The notes beneath the pieces are model-generated. The model ran no database searches. It was not told where the DNA came from and was given only the letters and a program-made list of their open reading frames with translations. Shown one piece after another: positions 22,010-35,682 of a stretch of 64,000 nucleotides of DNA. Origin of the DNA: Siphonodentalium dalli (lineage: Eukaryota > Mollusca > Scaphopoda > Gadilida > Siphonodentaliidae). The number at the start of each line of letters is the position of its first letter. Within the stretch, counting starts at the first letter, position 1. The position numbers were made by a program, and so were the translations under genes. The stretch covers positions 283,147,426 to 283,211,425 of the forward strand of contig CP136063.1 of the NCBI GenBank assembly GCA_032622095.1, given 5' to 3'.

Positions 22010-22570
22010 CACGTTCAAACCAGGAGGGGGATTTTTGCGGGCACGTATGCCGGATTGTGTGGGTGGTTGGTCGATGGGACCAACAAACAATTTTGTCCGC
22101 AAGTCAAATTGTTTTTCCTACAAGTCTTTTTGACTGTTTTTACAGTGAGTTTGGATTAAAACACCTTAGAATGTCAATATTAACATAAATGAAAAAACAG
22201 TAAATAGCCTGTATCCCATGCTAATGGATTGAATTTTGAAATCCAAAATGGCCGCTGGCAGCCATGTTTTTTTTGGTCGAAAGACCCCAAAATGACTCGT
22301 TCCTATTTACATGTCAATGTTAACATCCACAAAATAGTATATGCACAGAAATTCATAGCCAGCTGTTTACAGTGGATTTTCCCCCGCAAATATCTGTTTT
22401 AGTGTTAAAAGAGGGGCGGGTGTCAAAAAATGGTCGGGGAAAAAAACTGCCGAAATCGGAAAACAATTTGGATTCGGGGGTGGGTGGGTGCTAACAACGG
22501 TCGAAAGGAAAAAATCAGCATACGTGCCTAAATATTTTTCCGACCCCCCCCCCCCCCGTTCAAACGCCGA
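22010..22570. mobile_element. Probable inverted-repeat dispersed element
   Basis: GTTCAAACCAGG ... GGCACGTATGCCGG near 22011-22055 is mirrored by CAGCATACGTGCCTAAAT ... GTTCAAACG near 22518-22566. The interior has the ATCCAAAATGGCCGCTGGCA motif also seen in the 55-kb diverged array. C-runs near 22545 are part of the right end. No coding sequence. Confidence 0.45.
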
Positions 22571-22934
22571 ATAATAAATTCACAATCTGATTCCGAGTGA
22601 TATATAGATCCATATTGTTTTAAATATAGTATCAAATAAAAACATCTTTGTTTTTGTTTCAACATTCATCCTGGTAACATTTCTGGCACATTGCAAACAA
22701 AAATCGGGGATTGTACTTGGAAGTCAACGAACTTGTAGGTTGAGATAATTTAGTGACAGCTGCCATGACGATTGGATATATATTTGGGTCATATAATTTT
22801 AAATCTTCCCGAAGAAAATAGTATCTTTCACTACAGAATAGCTAACCTAGTATGTGGTATATGAATAGCTAACCTATTATGTGGTATATGACATTCCAGT
22901 AACATGTTTTGGGAAACAGTAACAAGGTTCGAAT
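22571..22934. other. No gene recognised
   Basis: A short duplicated AATAGCTAACCTA-TATGTGGTATATGA stretch near 22840-22890 is the only structure seen. Confidence 0.5.
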
Positions 22935-24095
22935 CCCAATTCAATTCAATTCAATTCTTTATTATCTCCGTCCACTAAGTTGTGGAACTGGAGGTAGACA
23001 TTTATATATTATCATACATAATGTCCACAAAAGTTTAAAAATAATAGAGATAAATAAAGTAGGAAAACTCACACAAAAAAGATAACAAATTCGAGATAAT
23101 AACATAAGAAATATAATTAAATACACACTTAGCTCGGAAAGCTGCACTGGCACCATGTTTATATACGTACAGGAGGGCATTGCATGTAGATTCGATTTAA
23201 ACCAGTTTAAATGGCTGCTTTGGTAACTATTTCCGATGCAAATCTGGCTAATTTCAACATGTTTGTTTTATTTCCGTCTTTAAAAAGAATTTTTAGTTTT
23301 TCATAAGTCGGATTACTTTGAAAGTATGTTTTCAGATAGGTTCTTCGGAAGGACGTAAGTTCGGTGCATATGAACAGATAATGGTATTCGTTACCAGGTG
23401 TATCCTCACCGTAAAGTTGGCAACGTGAACAAGGAACTTCTGAGTTTTTCCAACTGGAAACTTCAATAGGGAGTCGATTATTTCTAGTTCTCAATTTGAT
23501 CAGGTATGAACTGAATTTTGGCGGCAGTTCTAAAAGATATATCTCTATGCCAACAGATACGTTAAAATTTTAATATAGAGCTCTGGACTAAAGTTTCGTT
23601 CCATGATTGCAAGTATTGGTCATTTAACGACTGTTTAACATATCGAGCAAGGTATTCACCATCACCAACCGACTGAGCATCCCATATATATGTGAGACCA
23701 CATTTATTGAGTATATCTTTTACTTTTTTAGCCAGGGGTTTTCAATCCCAGAACGAAGCGCACAAGATTGATATCCAACACTCGACAGGTTATATGAATA
23801 TCGTATCATAGACGTTTCAATATGAATATATATCGGATAGCATCCACTTTCTCCATAAACCATACAACTAGGCGTACTTGGTTTAATTTTTGAGATTATT
23901 TTCAAAAATTTAGTTACACCCGTTCAAAGCAATCAGTTGTCTCAAACCCAAACACACCACACCCATATAACATTACTGGGAGGACCATTTTATTAATAAG
24001 GTAAATCTGGCAATCGAAAGCAAGATTATATTGTCTAATTTTCCTTATCACGCCAAACATAGACGAAATCGCTTTTTAACTCTGTGTTATGTCAC
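22935..24095 (-). pseudogene. 5'-truncated LINE: RT thumb, post-RT domain, zinc-binding motif, 3' tail
   Basis: Read on the minus strand: MVLPVMLYGCGVFGFE (about 24000-23950) is the conserved end of a LINE reverse transcriptase. Next, after a frameshift, comes MVYGESGCYPIYIHIETSMI (23720-23905), the post-RT motif. Then LPIEVSSWKN, CSRC and NEYHYLFIC (23207-23494), a C-x2-C...H-x4-C zinc-binding motif, and LARFASEIV. The 3' UTR ends GGACGGAGATAATAAAGAAT followed by repeated TTGAA, the tail of this LINE class. Several in-frame stops and frameshifts show it is dead. Everything 5' of the RT thumb is missing, the usual result of incomplete reverse transcription. Confidence 0.85.
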
Positions 24096-24379
24096 AACTT
24101 ATGTGTGGATGCATGCATTCGCTTCGCATAGCGTCGCTAAGCGTCTCATGCACTTGCTTCGTTGAACCTGTTTTTTTAAGTTTAACCAATTTCTGCCATA
24201 TATAAACGTAGTAATTCGTACAAAAATCAACTAAAATCGAGTCACATGATAAATAGAATATATTTTGAAATTCGTGTTTCTCTCATATGAAATGTTTGAA
24301 AATCGTTTAGATTTTTCTTGACCTTGAAAATTCTAAGCTCTTTTTAAAAAATTCATATAAAATTAAAACAACGAAATAG
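24096..24379. other. No gene recognised
   Basis: AT-rich sequence with a small hairpin-like CGCTTCGCATAGCGTCGCTA stretch near 24120. Nothing else is supported. Confidence 0.5.
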
Positions 24380-24790
24380 TCTTATATTGGAATTATTTAA
24401 TGTCGTTATAATCTCATATTGACATTATTTAATGTCGTTATAATCTCATATTGGCATTATTTAATGTCGTTATAATCTCATATTGGCATTAATTAATTTC
24501 GTTATAATCTCATATTGGCATTAATTAATGTCGTTATATTCTCATATTGGCATTATTTAATGTCGTTACAATCTCATATTGGCATTAGTTAATGTCGTTA
24601 TAATCTCATATTGGCATTAGTTAATGTCGTTATAATCTCATATTGGCATTAGTTAATGTCGTTATAATCTCATATTGGTATTATTTAATGTCGTTATAAT
24701 CTCATATTGGCATTAGTTAATGTCGTTATAATCTCATATTGGCATTAGTTAATGTCGTTATAATCTCATATTGGCATTATTTAATGTCGT
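24380..24790. repeat. Second 32-bp minisatellite, about 13 copies
   Basis: Unit CATTAGTTAATGTCGTTATA followed by ATCTCATATTGG. The same period as the 15.7-21.8 kb array but an unrelated sequence. The right end is cut by the MITE at 24792. Confidence 0.95.
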
Positions 24791-24791
24791 C

Positions 24792-25108
24792 GAAGGAGTC
24801 ATTGTCGCCACATGTTGGTGTGTTGGGTACCCAGCTTTAGGAAAAGGTGTTTTTTGTACCCAATTTGACCTTTCGGCATAATGTTACATATGTTTTCGTA
24901 AATCATAAAGATATATCACCGGGAAAAGGCAATTGTTAGTCAGAAATATCAATTTTAAAGATGATTACCCATGCGCCATTTGATGGCATACGATATTTCT
25001 TCAACATTTATGAGCTCAAAAAAATGCAAAGGTCAAGATGGGTTCCCAAAACACATTTCCTAAAGCTAGGTTCCCAGCACACCTAAATATAGCGACAATG
25101 ACACCTTC
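24792..25108. mobile_element. 317-bp MITE with 80-bp terminal inverted repeats
   Basis: Left GAAGGAGTCATTGTCGCCAC and right (reversed) GAAGGTGTCATTGTCGCTAT, continuing for about 80 bp including CTAGCTTTAGGAAA/CCAGCTTTAGGAAA. Inserted at the edge of the 32-bp array. No clear target duplication is seen, so the superfamily is open. Confidence 0.8.
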
Positions 25109-25139
25109 AGCTTTAATATCATATGCGCTCTGTATGGAC

Positions 25140-25330
25140 ATAAAACGCGTTTTTTTAAACAGCCCAATGTGAGACTATTTCCATACGAACTAAGCCCATA
25201 TTGACATTATTAAATCTACATTTTCCATCGACACGACTTACCAGATTCGTGCTCTTTATAATGTGTTTCCGTTGCGGCCCGCGCCATTCAACGGAATAAC
25301 TGGTATAAACGGGGCTTATTTATATAAGGT
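25140..25330. repeat. Dispersed repeat A, copy 1
   Basis: Landmarks: AACTAAGCCCATATTGAC, ATCGACACGACTTACCAG, GCCATTCAACGGAATAAC. Similar sequence in the same orientation at 53300-53640, with a partial version at 54725-54910. Confidence 0.7.
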
Positions 25331-26048
25331 CGGCTTTATATTATCATGACATGATCGAATATGAATCGTACGTGACACGTATATAGTGCAGCAACCACTC
25401 CACTCATGATGTGCCTCAAATTTGCCTTTTTTCGGCGACATAACACTAAGAATAATTTATGTAACATCATGCAGTGGTCACGACGGAGACGACATGCCAA
25501 ATTGACAAGACGTTTCGTGGATTGTAAAATGTTGTCTCGAAATTGGTCTACATGAAATTAATCGACTTAAATCACATGTGAATTCTCCGTAAGTTGTGAA
25601 GCAGTTACTTTCATTTTTATCGCGATGCTTCATTTCCAATTCCGCGTTTTTGCAATCTCCACACGGTTGCTAACCGGAAGTCACGTGACAATTTCTCCCA
25701 AATCTATACCCGCGATCTTGAAAAATCACTGATGGATATAGAAACAAATATATGACATCATTCACCTGCCTTAGGTATAAGCACCCTTGATGGTTGCTAT
25801 TATTATGCTATCTCATATGCCCTGTCCGGTCATGGGCCGATAAATACAAAGAAAGGTTTATTCAAGCCACATAATTGACAAAACTCCTGTCCAAATAAAG
25901 AGCATTATTTATCATTATATTCCATATATGGTAAAAATAAAGAGCGTTTATCTCAATAATGTGCATGGGAGGTCCCTAACAGGTGAACTTTGGCAAGTTT
26001 GTTCAGAGTATATAAAATCTGTATTACAAGTTCGTGTATTTATCTACA
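25331..26048. other. No gene or repeat recognised
   Basis: No open frame of note; AT-rich unique-looking sequence flanking the fold-back element. Confidence 0.5.
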
Positions 26049-26206
26049 TATGATCCAACCACTCCAGCTGACATATACTGCCATATAACGTAGACATAAT
26101 AGCATGGATATAGATGATCTAACCACTCCAGCTGACATATACTGCCATATAACGTAGACATAATAGCATGGATATAGATGATCTAATCACTCCAGCTGAC
26201 ATATAC
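26049..26206. repeat. 64-bp tandem repeat, left flank of the fold-back element
   Basis: About 2.5 units containing CCAGCTGACATATACTGCCA and GCATGGATATAGATGATC. The array is cut after GACATATAC at 26206 and resumes with GACATATAC at 52662 in the same orientation. Confidence 0.92.
26198..26206. other. 9-bp target-site duplication, left copy (GACATATAC)
   Basis: Repeated at 52662-52670. The neighbouring intact 64-bp units read CAGCTGACATATACTGCC, exactly the sequence obtained by removing the element and one copy of the 9 bp. Confidence 0.88.
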
Positions 26207-26365
26207 GGAAGTGTCTATTCGCCATCGGATGGCAAATAGCGATTCTACCGATATGCGCTATTTGCCATCCGATGGTATTTTAAATAAAAGAAAACATATC
26301 ATATCATCACAATACGCTATTATAACGAGAATTCCTACCGCCTTCGTGATCGTGGCCCAGTTGAC
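26207..26365 (+). repeat. Left terminal inverted repeat with subterminal hairpin
   Basis: Starts GGAAGTGTCTATTCGCC. It contains a near-terminal stem CCATCGGATGGCAAATAGCG (about 26221-26240) paired with its reverse complement 14 bases on, then TTTTAAATAAAAGAAAACAT and CCTACCGCCTTCGTGATC before the first satellite monomer. Confidence 0.88.
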
Positions 26366-29300
26366 CGTCGGTTGACCACCTACATATATCATGGGGTGAT
26401 GGCAAATAAGAAATCGACAAATTTTGAAGGAAATTTCGTATAGTTTGAACATTTAGTGGCACAAGCTGTCGCTATATGGCCACATAATCATCATTTGTAC
26501 CCGCCTTACTGAAAACCCGGACCAGTTGACCGTCGGTTGACCACCCACAGATATCCTGGGGGGATGGCAAATAAGGAATCGACAAATTTTGAAGGAAATT
26601 TCGTATAGTTTGAACATTTAGTGGCACAAGCTGTCGCTATATGGCCACATAATCATAATTTGTACCCGCCTTACTGAAACCCCGGACCAGTTGACCGTCG
26701 GTTGACCACCCACAGATATCCTGGGGGGATGGCAAATAACGAATCGACAAATTTTGAAGGAAATTTCGTATAGTTTGAACATTTAGTGGCACAAGCTGTC
26801 GCTATATGGCCACATAATCATCATTTGTACCCGCCTTACTGAAAACCCGGACCAGTTGACCGTCGGTTGACCACCTACAGATATCATGGGGGGATGGCAA
26901 ATAAGAAATCGACAAATTTTGAAGGAAATTTCGTATAGTTTGAACATTTAGTGGCACAAGCTGTCGCTATATGGCCACATAATCACCATTTGTACCCGCC
27001 TTACTGAAAACCCGGACCAGTTGACCGTCGGTTGACCACCTACAGATATCATGGGGGGATGGCAAATAAGAAATCGACAAATTTTGAAGGAAATTTCGTA
27101 TAGTTTGAACATTTAGTGGCACAAGCTGTCGCTATATGGCCACATAATCACCATTTGTACCCGCCTTACTGAAAATCCGGACCAGTTGACCGTCGGTTAA
27201 CCACCCACAGATATCCTGGGGGGATGGCAAATAAGAAATCGACAAATTTTGAAGGAAATTTCGTATAGTTTGAACATTTAGTGGCACAAGCTGTCGCTAT
27301 ATGGCCACATAATCATCATTTGTACCCGCCTTACTGAAAACCCGGACCAGTTGACCGTCGGTTGACCACCTACAGATATCATGGGGGGATGGCAAATAAG
27401 AAATCGACAAATTTTGAAGGAAATTTCGTATAGTTTGAACATTTAGTGGCACAAGCTGTCGCTATATGGCCACATAATCATCACTTGTACCCGCCTTACT
27501 GAAAACCCGGACCAGTTGACCGTCGGTTGACCACCCACAGATATCCTGGGGGGATGGCAAATAAGAAATCGACAAATTTTGAAGGAAATTTCGTATAGTT
27601 TGAACATTTAGTGGCAAAAGCTGTCGCTATATGGCCACATAATCATAATTTGTACCCGCCTTACTGAAACCCCGGACCAGTTGACCGTCGGTTGACCACC
27701 CACAGATATCCTGGGGGGATGGCAAATAACGAATCGACAAATTTTGAAGGAAATTTCGTATAGTTTGAACATTTAGTGGCACAAGCTGTCGCTATATGGC
27801 CACATAATCATCATTTGTACCCGCCTTACTGAAAACCCAGACCAGTTGACCGTCGGTTGACCACCTACAGATATCATGGGGGGATGGCAAATAAGAAATC
27901 GACAAATTTTGAAGGAAATTTCGTATAGTTTGAACATTTAGTGGCACAAGCTGTCGCTATATGGCCACATAATCACCATTTGTACCCGCCTTACAGAAAA
28001 CCCGGACCAGTTGACCGTCGGTTGACCACCCACAGATATCCTGGGGGGATGGCAAATAAGAAATCGACAAATTTTGAAGGAAATTTCGTATAGTTTGAAC
28101 ATTTAGTGGCACAAGCTGTCGCTATATGGCCACATAATCACCATTTGTACCCGCCTTACTGAAAACCCGGACCAGTTGACCGTCGGTTGACCATCCACAG
28201 ATATCCTGGGGGGGGATGGCAAATAAGGAATGGACAAATTTTGAAGGAAATTTCGTATAGTTTGAACATTTAGTGGCACAAGCTGTCGCTATATGGCCAC
28301 ATAATCACCATTTGTACCCGCCTTACTGAAAATCCGGACCAGTTGACCGTCGGTTGACCACCCACAGATATCCTGGGGGGATGGCAAATAAGAAATCGAC
28401 AAATTTTGAAGGAAATTTCGTATAGTTTGAACATTTAGTGGCACAAGCTGTCGCTATATGGCCACATAATCATCATTTGTACCAGCCTTACTGAAAACCG
28501 GACCAGTTGACCGTCGGTTGTCCACCTACAGATATCATGGGGGGATGGCAAATAAGAAATCGACAAATTTTGAAGGAAATTTCATATAGTTTGAACATTT
28601 AGTGGCACAAGCTGTCGCTATATGGCCACATAATCATCATTTGTACCCGCCTTACTGAAAACCCGGACCAGTTGACCGTCGGTTGACCACCCACAGATAT
28701 CCTGGGGGGGTGGCAAATAAGAAATCGACAAATTTTGAAGGAAATTTCGTATAGTTTGAACATTTAGTGGCACAAGCTGTCGCTATATGGCCACATAATC
28801 ATCATTTGTACCCGCCTTACTGAAAACCCGGACCAGTTGACCGTCGGTTGACCACCTACAGATATCATGGGGGGATGGCAAATAAGAAATCGACAAATTT
28901 TGAAGGAAATTTCGTATAGTTTGAACATTTAGTGGCACAAGCTGTCGCTATATGGCCACATAATCATCACTTGTACCCGCCTTACTGAAAACCCGGACCA
29001 GTTGACCGTCGGTTGACCACCCACAGATATCCTGGGGGGATGGCAAATAAGAAATCGACAAATTTTGAAGGAAATTTCGTATAGTTTGAACATTTAGTGG
29101 CACAAGCTGTCGCTATATGGCCACATAATCATCATTTGTACCCGCCTTACTGAAAACCCGGACCAGTTGACCGTCGGTTGACCACCTACAGATATCATGG
29201 GGGGATGGCAAATAAGAAATCGACAAATTTTGAAGGAAATTTCGTATAGTTTGAACATTTAGTGGCACAAGCTGTCGCTATATGGCCACATAATCACCAT

Positions 29301-32300
29301 TTGTACCCGCCTTACTGAAAACCCGGACCAGTTGACCGTCGGTTAACCACCCACAGATATCCTGGGGGGATGGCAAATAAGAAATCGACAAATTTTGAAG
29401 GAAATTTCGTATAGTTTGAACATTTAGTGGCACAAGCTGTCGCTATATGGCCACATAATCATCATTTGTACCCGCCTTACTGAAAACCCGGACCAGTTGA
29501 CCGTCGGTTGACCACCTACAGATATCATGGGGGGATGGCAAATAAGAAATCGACAAATTTTGAAGGAAATTTCGTATAGTTTGAACATTTAGTGGCACAA
29601 GCTGTCGCTATATGGCCACATAATCATCACTTGTACCCGCCTTACTGAAAACCCGGACCAGTTGACCGTCGGTTGACCACCCACAGATATCCTGGGGGGA
29701 TGGCAAATAAGAAATCGACAAATTTTGAAGGAAATTTCGTATAGTTTGAACATTTAGTGGCACAAGCTGTCGCTATATGGCCACATAATCATAATTTGTA
29801 CCCGCCTTACTGAAACCCCGGACCAGTTGACCGTCGGTTGACCACCCACAGATATCCTGGGGGGATGGCAAATAACGAATCGACAAATTTTGAAGGAAAT
29901 TTCGTATAGTTTGAACATTTAGTGGCACAAGCTGTCGCTATATGGCCACATAATCATCATTTGTACCCGCCTTACTGAAAACCCAGACCAGTTGACCGTC
30001 GGTTGACCACCTACAGATATCATGGGGGGATGGCAAATAAGAAATCGACAAATTTTGAAGGAAATTTCGTATAGTTTGAACATTTAGTGGCACAAGCTGT
30101 CGCTATATGGCCACATAATCACCATTTGTACCCGCCTTACAGAAAACCCGGACCAGCTGACCGTCGGTTGACCACCCACAGATATCCTGGGGGGATGGCA
30201 AATAAGAAATCGACAAATTTTGAAGGAAATTTCGTATAGTTTGAACATTTAGTGGCACAAGCTGTCGCTATATGGCCACATAATCACCATTTGTACCCGC
30301 CTTACTGAAAACCCGGACCAGTTGACCGTCGGTTGACCATCCACAGATATCCTGGGGGGGGGGGATGGCAAATAAGGAATGGACAAATTTTGAAGGAAAT
30401 TTCGTATAGTTTGAACATTTAGTGGCACAAGCTGTCGCTATATGGCCACATAATCACCATTTGTACCCGCCTTACTGAAAATCCGGACCAGTTGACCGTC
30501 GGTTGACCACCCACAGATATCCTGGGGGGATGGCAAATAAGAAATCGACAAATTTTGAAGGAAATTTCGTATAGTTTGAACATTTAGTGGCACAAGCTGT
30601 CGCTATATGGCCACATAATCATCATTTGTACCAGCCTTACTGAAAACCGGACCAGTTGACCGTCGGTTGTCCACCTACAGATATCATGGGGGGATGGCAA
30701 ATAAGAAATCGACAAATTTTGAAGGAAATTTCATATAGTTTGAACATTTAGTGGCACAAGCTGTCGCTATATGGCCACATAATCATCATTTGTACCCGCC
30801 TTACTGAACACCCGGACCAGTTGACCGTCGGTTGACCACCCACAGATATCCTGGGGGGATGGCAAATAAGGAATCGACAAATTTTGAAGGAAATTTAGTA
30901 TAGTTTGAACATTTAGTGGCACAAGCTGTCGCTATATGGCCACATAATCATAATTTGTACCCGCCTTACTGAAAACTCGGACCAGTTGACCTTCGGTTGA
31001 CCACCCACAGATATCCTGGGGGGATGGCAAATAACGAATCGACAAATTTTGAAGGAAATTTCGTATAGTTTGAACATTTAGTGGCACAAGCTGTCGCTAT
31101 ATGGCCACATAATCATCATTTGTACCCGCCTTACTGAAAACCCGGACCAGTTGACCGTCGGTTGACCACCTACAGATATCATGGGGGGATGGCAAATAAG
31201 AAATCGACAAATTTTGAAGGAAATTTCGTATAGTTTGAACATTTAGTGGCACAAGCTGTCCCTATATGGCCACATAATCACCATTTGTACCCGCCTTACT
31301 GAAAACCCGGACCAGTTGACCGTCGGTTGACCACCCACAGATATCATGGGGGGATGGCAAATAAGAAATCGCCAAATTTTGAAGGAAATTTCGTATAGTT
31401 TGAACATTTAGTGGCACAAGCTGTCGCTATATGGCCACATAATCACCATTTGTACCCGCCTTACTGAAAACCCGGACCAGTTGACAGTCGGTTGACCACC
31501 CACAGATATCCTGGGGGGATGGCAAATAAGGAATGGACAAATTTTGAAGGAAATTTCGTATAGTTTGAACATTTAGTGGCACAAGCTGTCGCTATATGGC
31601 CACATAATCACCATTTGTACCCGCCTTACTGAAAACCCGGACCAGTTGACCGTCGGTTGACCACCCACAGATATCCTGGGGGGATGGCAAATAAGAAATC
31701 GACAAATTTTGAAGGAAATTTCGTATAGTTTGAACATTTAGTGACACAAGCTGTCGCTATATGGCCACATAATCATCATTTGTACCCGCCTTACTGAAAA
31801 CCCGGACCAGTTGACCGTCGGTTGACCACCTACAGATATCATGGGGGGATGGCAAATAAGAAATCGACAAATTTTGAAGGAAATTTCGTATAGTTTGAAC
31901 ATTTAGTGGCACAAGCTGTCGCTATATGGCCACATAATCATCATTTGTACCCGCCTTACTGAAAACCCGGACCAGTTGACCGTCGGTTGACCACCCACAG
32001 ATATCCTGGGGGGATGGCAAATAAGGAATCGACAAATTTTGAAGGAAATTTCGTATAGTTTGAACATTTAGTGGCACAAGCTGTCGCTATATGGCCACAT
32101 AATCATCATTTGTACCCGCCTTACTAAAAACCCGGACCAGTTGACCGTCGGTTGACCACCTACAGATATCATGGGGGGATGGCAAATAAGAAATCGACAA
32201 ATTTTGAAGGAAATTTCGTATAGTTTGAACATTTAGTGGCACAAGCTGTCGCTATATGGCCACATAATCATCACTTGTACCCGCCTTACTGAAAACCCGG

Positions 32301-35300
32301 ACCAGTTGACCGTCGGTTGACCACCCACAGATATCCTGGGGGGATGGCAAATAAGAAATCGACAAATTTTGAAGGAAATTTCGTATAGTTTGAACATTTA
32401 GTGGCACAAGCTGTCGCTATATGGCCACATAATCATCATTTGTACCCGCCTTACTGAAAACCCGGACCAGTTGACCGTCGGTTGACCACCTACAGATATC
32501 ATGGGGGGATGGCAAATAAGAAATCGACAAATTTTGAAGGAAATTTCGTATAGTTTGAACATTTAGTGGCACAAGCTGTCGCTATATGGCCACATAATCA
32601 TCATTTGTACCCGCCTTACTGAAAACCCGGACCAGTTGACCGTCGGTTGACCACCTACAGATATCATGGGGGGATGGCAAATAAGAAATCGACAAATTTT
32701 GAAGGAAATTTCGTATAGTTTGAACATTTAGTGGCACAAGCTGTCCCTATATGGCCACATAATCACCATTTGTACCCGCCTTACTGAAAACCCGGACCAG
32801 TTGACCGTCGGTTGACCACCCACAGATATCATGGGGGGATGGCAAATAAGAAATCGCCAAATTTTGAAGGAAATTTCGTATAGTTTGAACATTTAGTGGC
32901 ACAAGCTGTCGCTATATGGCCACATAATCACCATTTGTACCCGCCTTACTGAAAACCCGGACCAGTTGACAGTCGGTTGACCACCCACAGATATCCTGGG
33001 GGGATGGCAAATAAGGAATGGACAAATTTTGAAGGAAATTTCGTATAGTTTGAACATTTAGTGGCACAAGCTGTCGCTATATGGCCACATAATCACCATT
33101 TGTACCCGCCTTACTGAAAACCCGGACCAGTTGACCGTCGGTTGACCACCCACAGATATCCTGGGGGGATGGCAAATAAGAAATCGACAAATTTTGAAGG
33201 AAATTTCGTATAGTTTGAACATTTAGTGACACAAGCTGTCGCTATATGGCCACATAATCATCATTTGTACCCGCCTTACTGAAAACCCGGACCAGTTGAC
33301 CGTCGGTTGACCACCTACAGATATCATGGGGGGATGGCAAATAAGAAATCGACAAATTTTGAAGGAAATTTCGTATAGTTTGAACATTTAGTGGCACAAG
33401 CTGTCGCTATATGGCCACATAATCATCATTTGTACCCGCCTTACTGAAAACCCGGACCAGTTGACCGTCGGTTGACCACCCACAGATATCCTGGGGGGAT
33501 GGCAAATAAGGAATCGACAAATTTTGAAGGAAATTTCGTATAGTTTGAACATTTAGTGGCACAAGCTGTCGCTATATGGCCACATAATCATCATTTGTAC
33601 CCGCCTTACTAAAAACCCGGACCAGTTGACCGTCGGTTGACCACCTACAGATATCATGGGGGGATGGCAAATAAGAAATCGACAAATTTTGAAGGAAATT
33701 TCGTATAGTTTGAACATTTAGTGGCACAAGCTGTCGCTATATGGCCACATAATCATCACTTGTACCCGCCTTACTGAAAACCCGGACCAGTTGACCGTCG
33801 GTTGACCACCCACAGATATCCTGGGGGGATGGCAAATAAGAAATCGACAAATTTTGAAGGAAATTTCGTATAGTTTGAACATTTAGTGGCACAAGCTGTC
33901 GCTATATGGCCACATAATCATCATTTGTACCCGCCTTACTGAAAACCCGGACCAGTTGACCGTCGGTTGACCACCTACAGATATCATGGGGGGATGGCAA
34001 ATAAGAAATCGACAAATTTTGAAGGAAATTTCGTATAGTTTGAACATTTAGTGGCACAAGCTGTCGCTATATGGCCACATAATCACCATTTGTACCCGCC
34101 TTACTGAAAATCCGGACCAGTTGACCGTCGGTTGACCACCCACAGATATCCTGGGGGGATGGCAAATAAGAAATCGACAAATTTTGAAGGAAATTTCGTA
34201 TAGTTTGAACATTTAGTGGCACAAGCTGTCGCTATATGGCCACATACTCATCATTTGTACCCGCCTTACTGAAAACCCGGACCAGTTGACCGTCGGTTGA
34301 CCACCCACAGATATCCTGGGGGGATGGCAAATAAGGAATCGACAAATTTTGAAGGAAATTTCGTATAGTTTGAACATTTAGTGGCACAAGCTGTCGCTAT
34401 ATGGCCACATAATCATCATTTGTACCCGCCTTACTGAAAACCCGGACCAGTTGACCGTCGGTTGACCACCTACAGATATCATGGGGGGATGGCAAATAAG
34501 AAATCGACAAATTTTGAAGGAAATTTCGTATAGTTTGAACATTTAGTGGCACAAGCTGTCGCTATATGGCCACATAATCATCATTTGTACCCGCCTTACT
34601 GAAAACCCGGACCAGTTGACCGTCGGTTGACCACCCACAGATATCCTGGGGGGATGGCAAATAAGAAATCGACAAATTTTGAAGGAAATTTCGTATAGTT
34701 TGAACATTTAGTGGCACAAGCTGTCGCTATATAGCCACATAATCACCATTTGTACCCGCCTTACTGAAAACCCGGACCAGTTGACCGTCGGTTGACCACC
34801 CACAGATATCCTGGGGGGATGGCAAATAAGAAATCGACAAATTTTGAAGGAAATTTCGTATAGTTTGAACATTTAGTGGCACAAGCTGTCGCTATATGGC
34901 CACATAATCACCATTTGTACCCGCCTTACTGAAAACCCGGACCAGTTGACCGTCGGTTGACCACCTACAGATATCATGGGGGGATGGCAAATAAGAAATC
35001 GACAAATTTTGAAGGAAATTTCGTATAGTTTGAACATTTAGTGGCACAAGCTGTCGCTATATGGCCACATAATCATCATTTGTACCCGCCTTACTGAAAA
35101 CCCGGACCAGTTGACCGTCGGTTGACCACCTACAGATATCATGGGGGGATGGCAAATAAGAAATCGCCAAATTTGAAGGAAATTTCGTATAGTTTGAACA
35201 TTTAGTGGCACAAGCTGTCGCTATATGGCCACATAATCATCACTTGTACCCGCCTTACTGAAAACCCGGACCAGTTGACCGTCGGTTGACCACCCACAGA

Positions 35301-35675
35301 TATCCTGGGGGGATGGCAAATAAGAAATCGACAAATTTTGAAGGAAATTTCGTATAGTTTGAACATTTAGTGGCACAAGCTGTCGCTATATGGCCACATA
35401 ATCATCATTTGTACACGCCTTACTGAAAACCCGGACCAGTTGACCGTCGGTTGACCACCTACAGATATCATGGGGGGATGGCAAATAAGAAATCGACAAA
35501 TTTTGAAGGAAATTTCGTATAGTTTGAACATTTAGTGGCACAAGCTGTCGCTATATGGCCACATAATCACCATTTGTACCCGCCTTACTGAAAACCCGGA
35601 CCAGATGACCGTTGGTTGACCACCTACAGATATCATGGGGGGATGGCAAATAAGAAATCGACAAATTTTGAAGGA
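26353..35675 (+). repeat. 165-bp satellite, left arm, about 56 monomers
   Basis: Period 165 bp (for example ACCAGTTGAC at 26521, 26686, 26851, 27016, 27181). Monomer landmarks: GTTGACCGTCGGTTGACC, a G-run, GATGGCAAATAAGAAATCG, AATTTCGTATAGTTTGAAC, GGCACAAGCTGTCGCTATAT. Two main monomer types alternate: CCTACAGATATCATGG and CCCACAGATATCCTGG. Longer blocks repeat, for example a rare CATCCACAGATATCC...AATGGAC monomer at about 28190 and 30335, 13 monomers apart. Confidence 0.98.
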
Positions 35676-35682
35676 ATATCTG
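35671..35682. other. Inversion junction between the two satellite arms
   Basis: The plus-orientation unit stops inside GAAGGAAATTTC (after AAGGA) and minus-orientation sequence starts inside CAGGATATCTGTGGG. The two share GGA at the join. There is no spacer or central domain. Confidence 0.9.

Noticed and set aside
21930-22133. 67-codon frame as a gene
   Set aside because: It crosses the inverted-repeat end of a probable dispersed element and has no domain.
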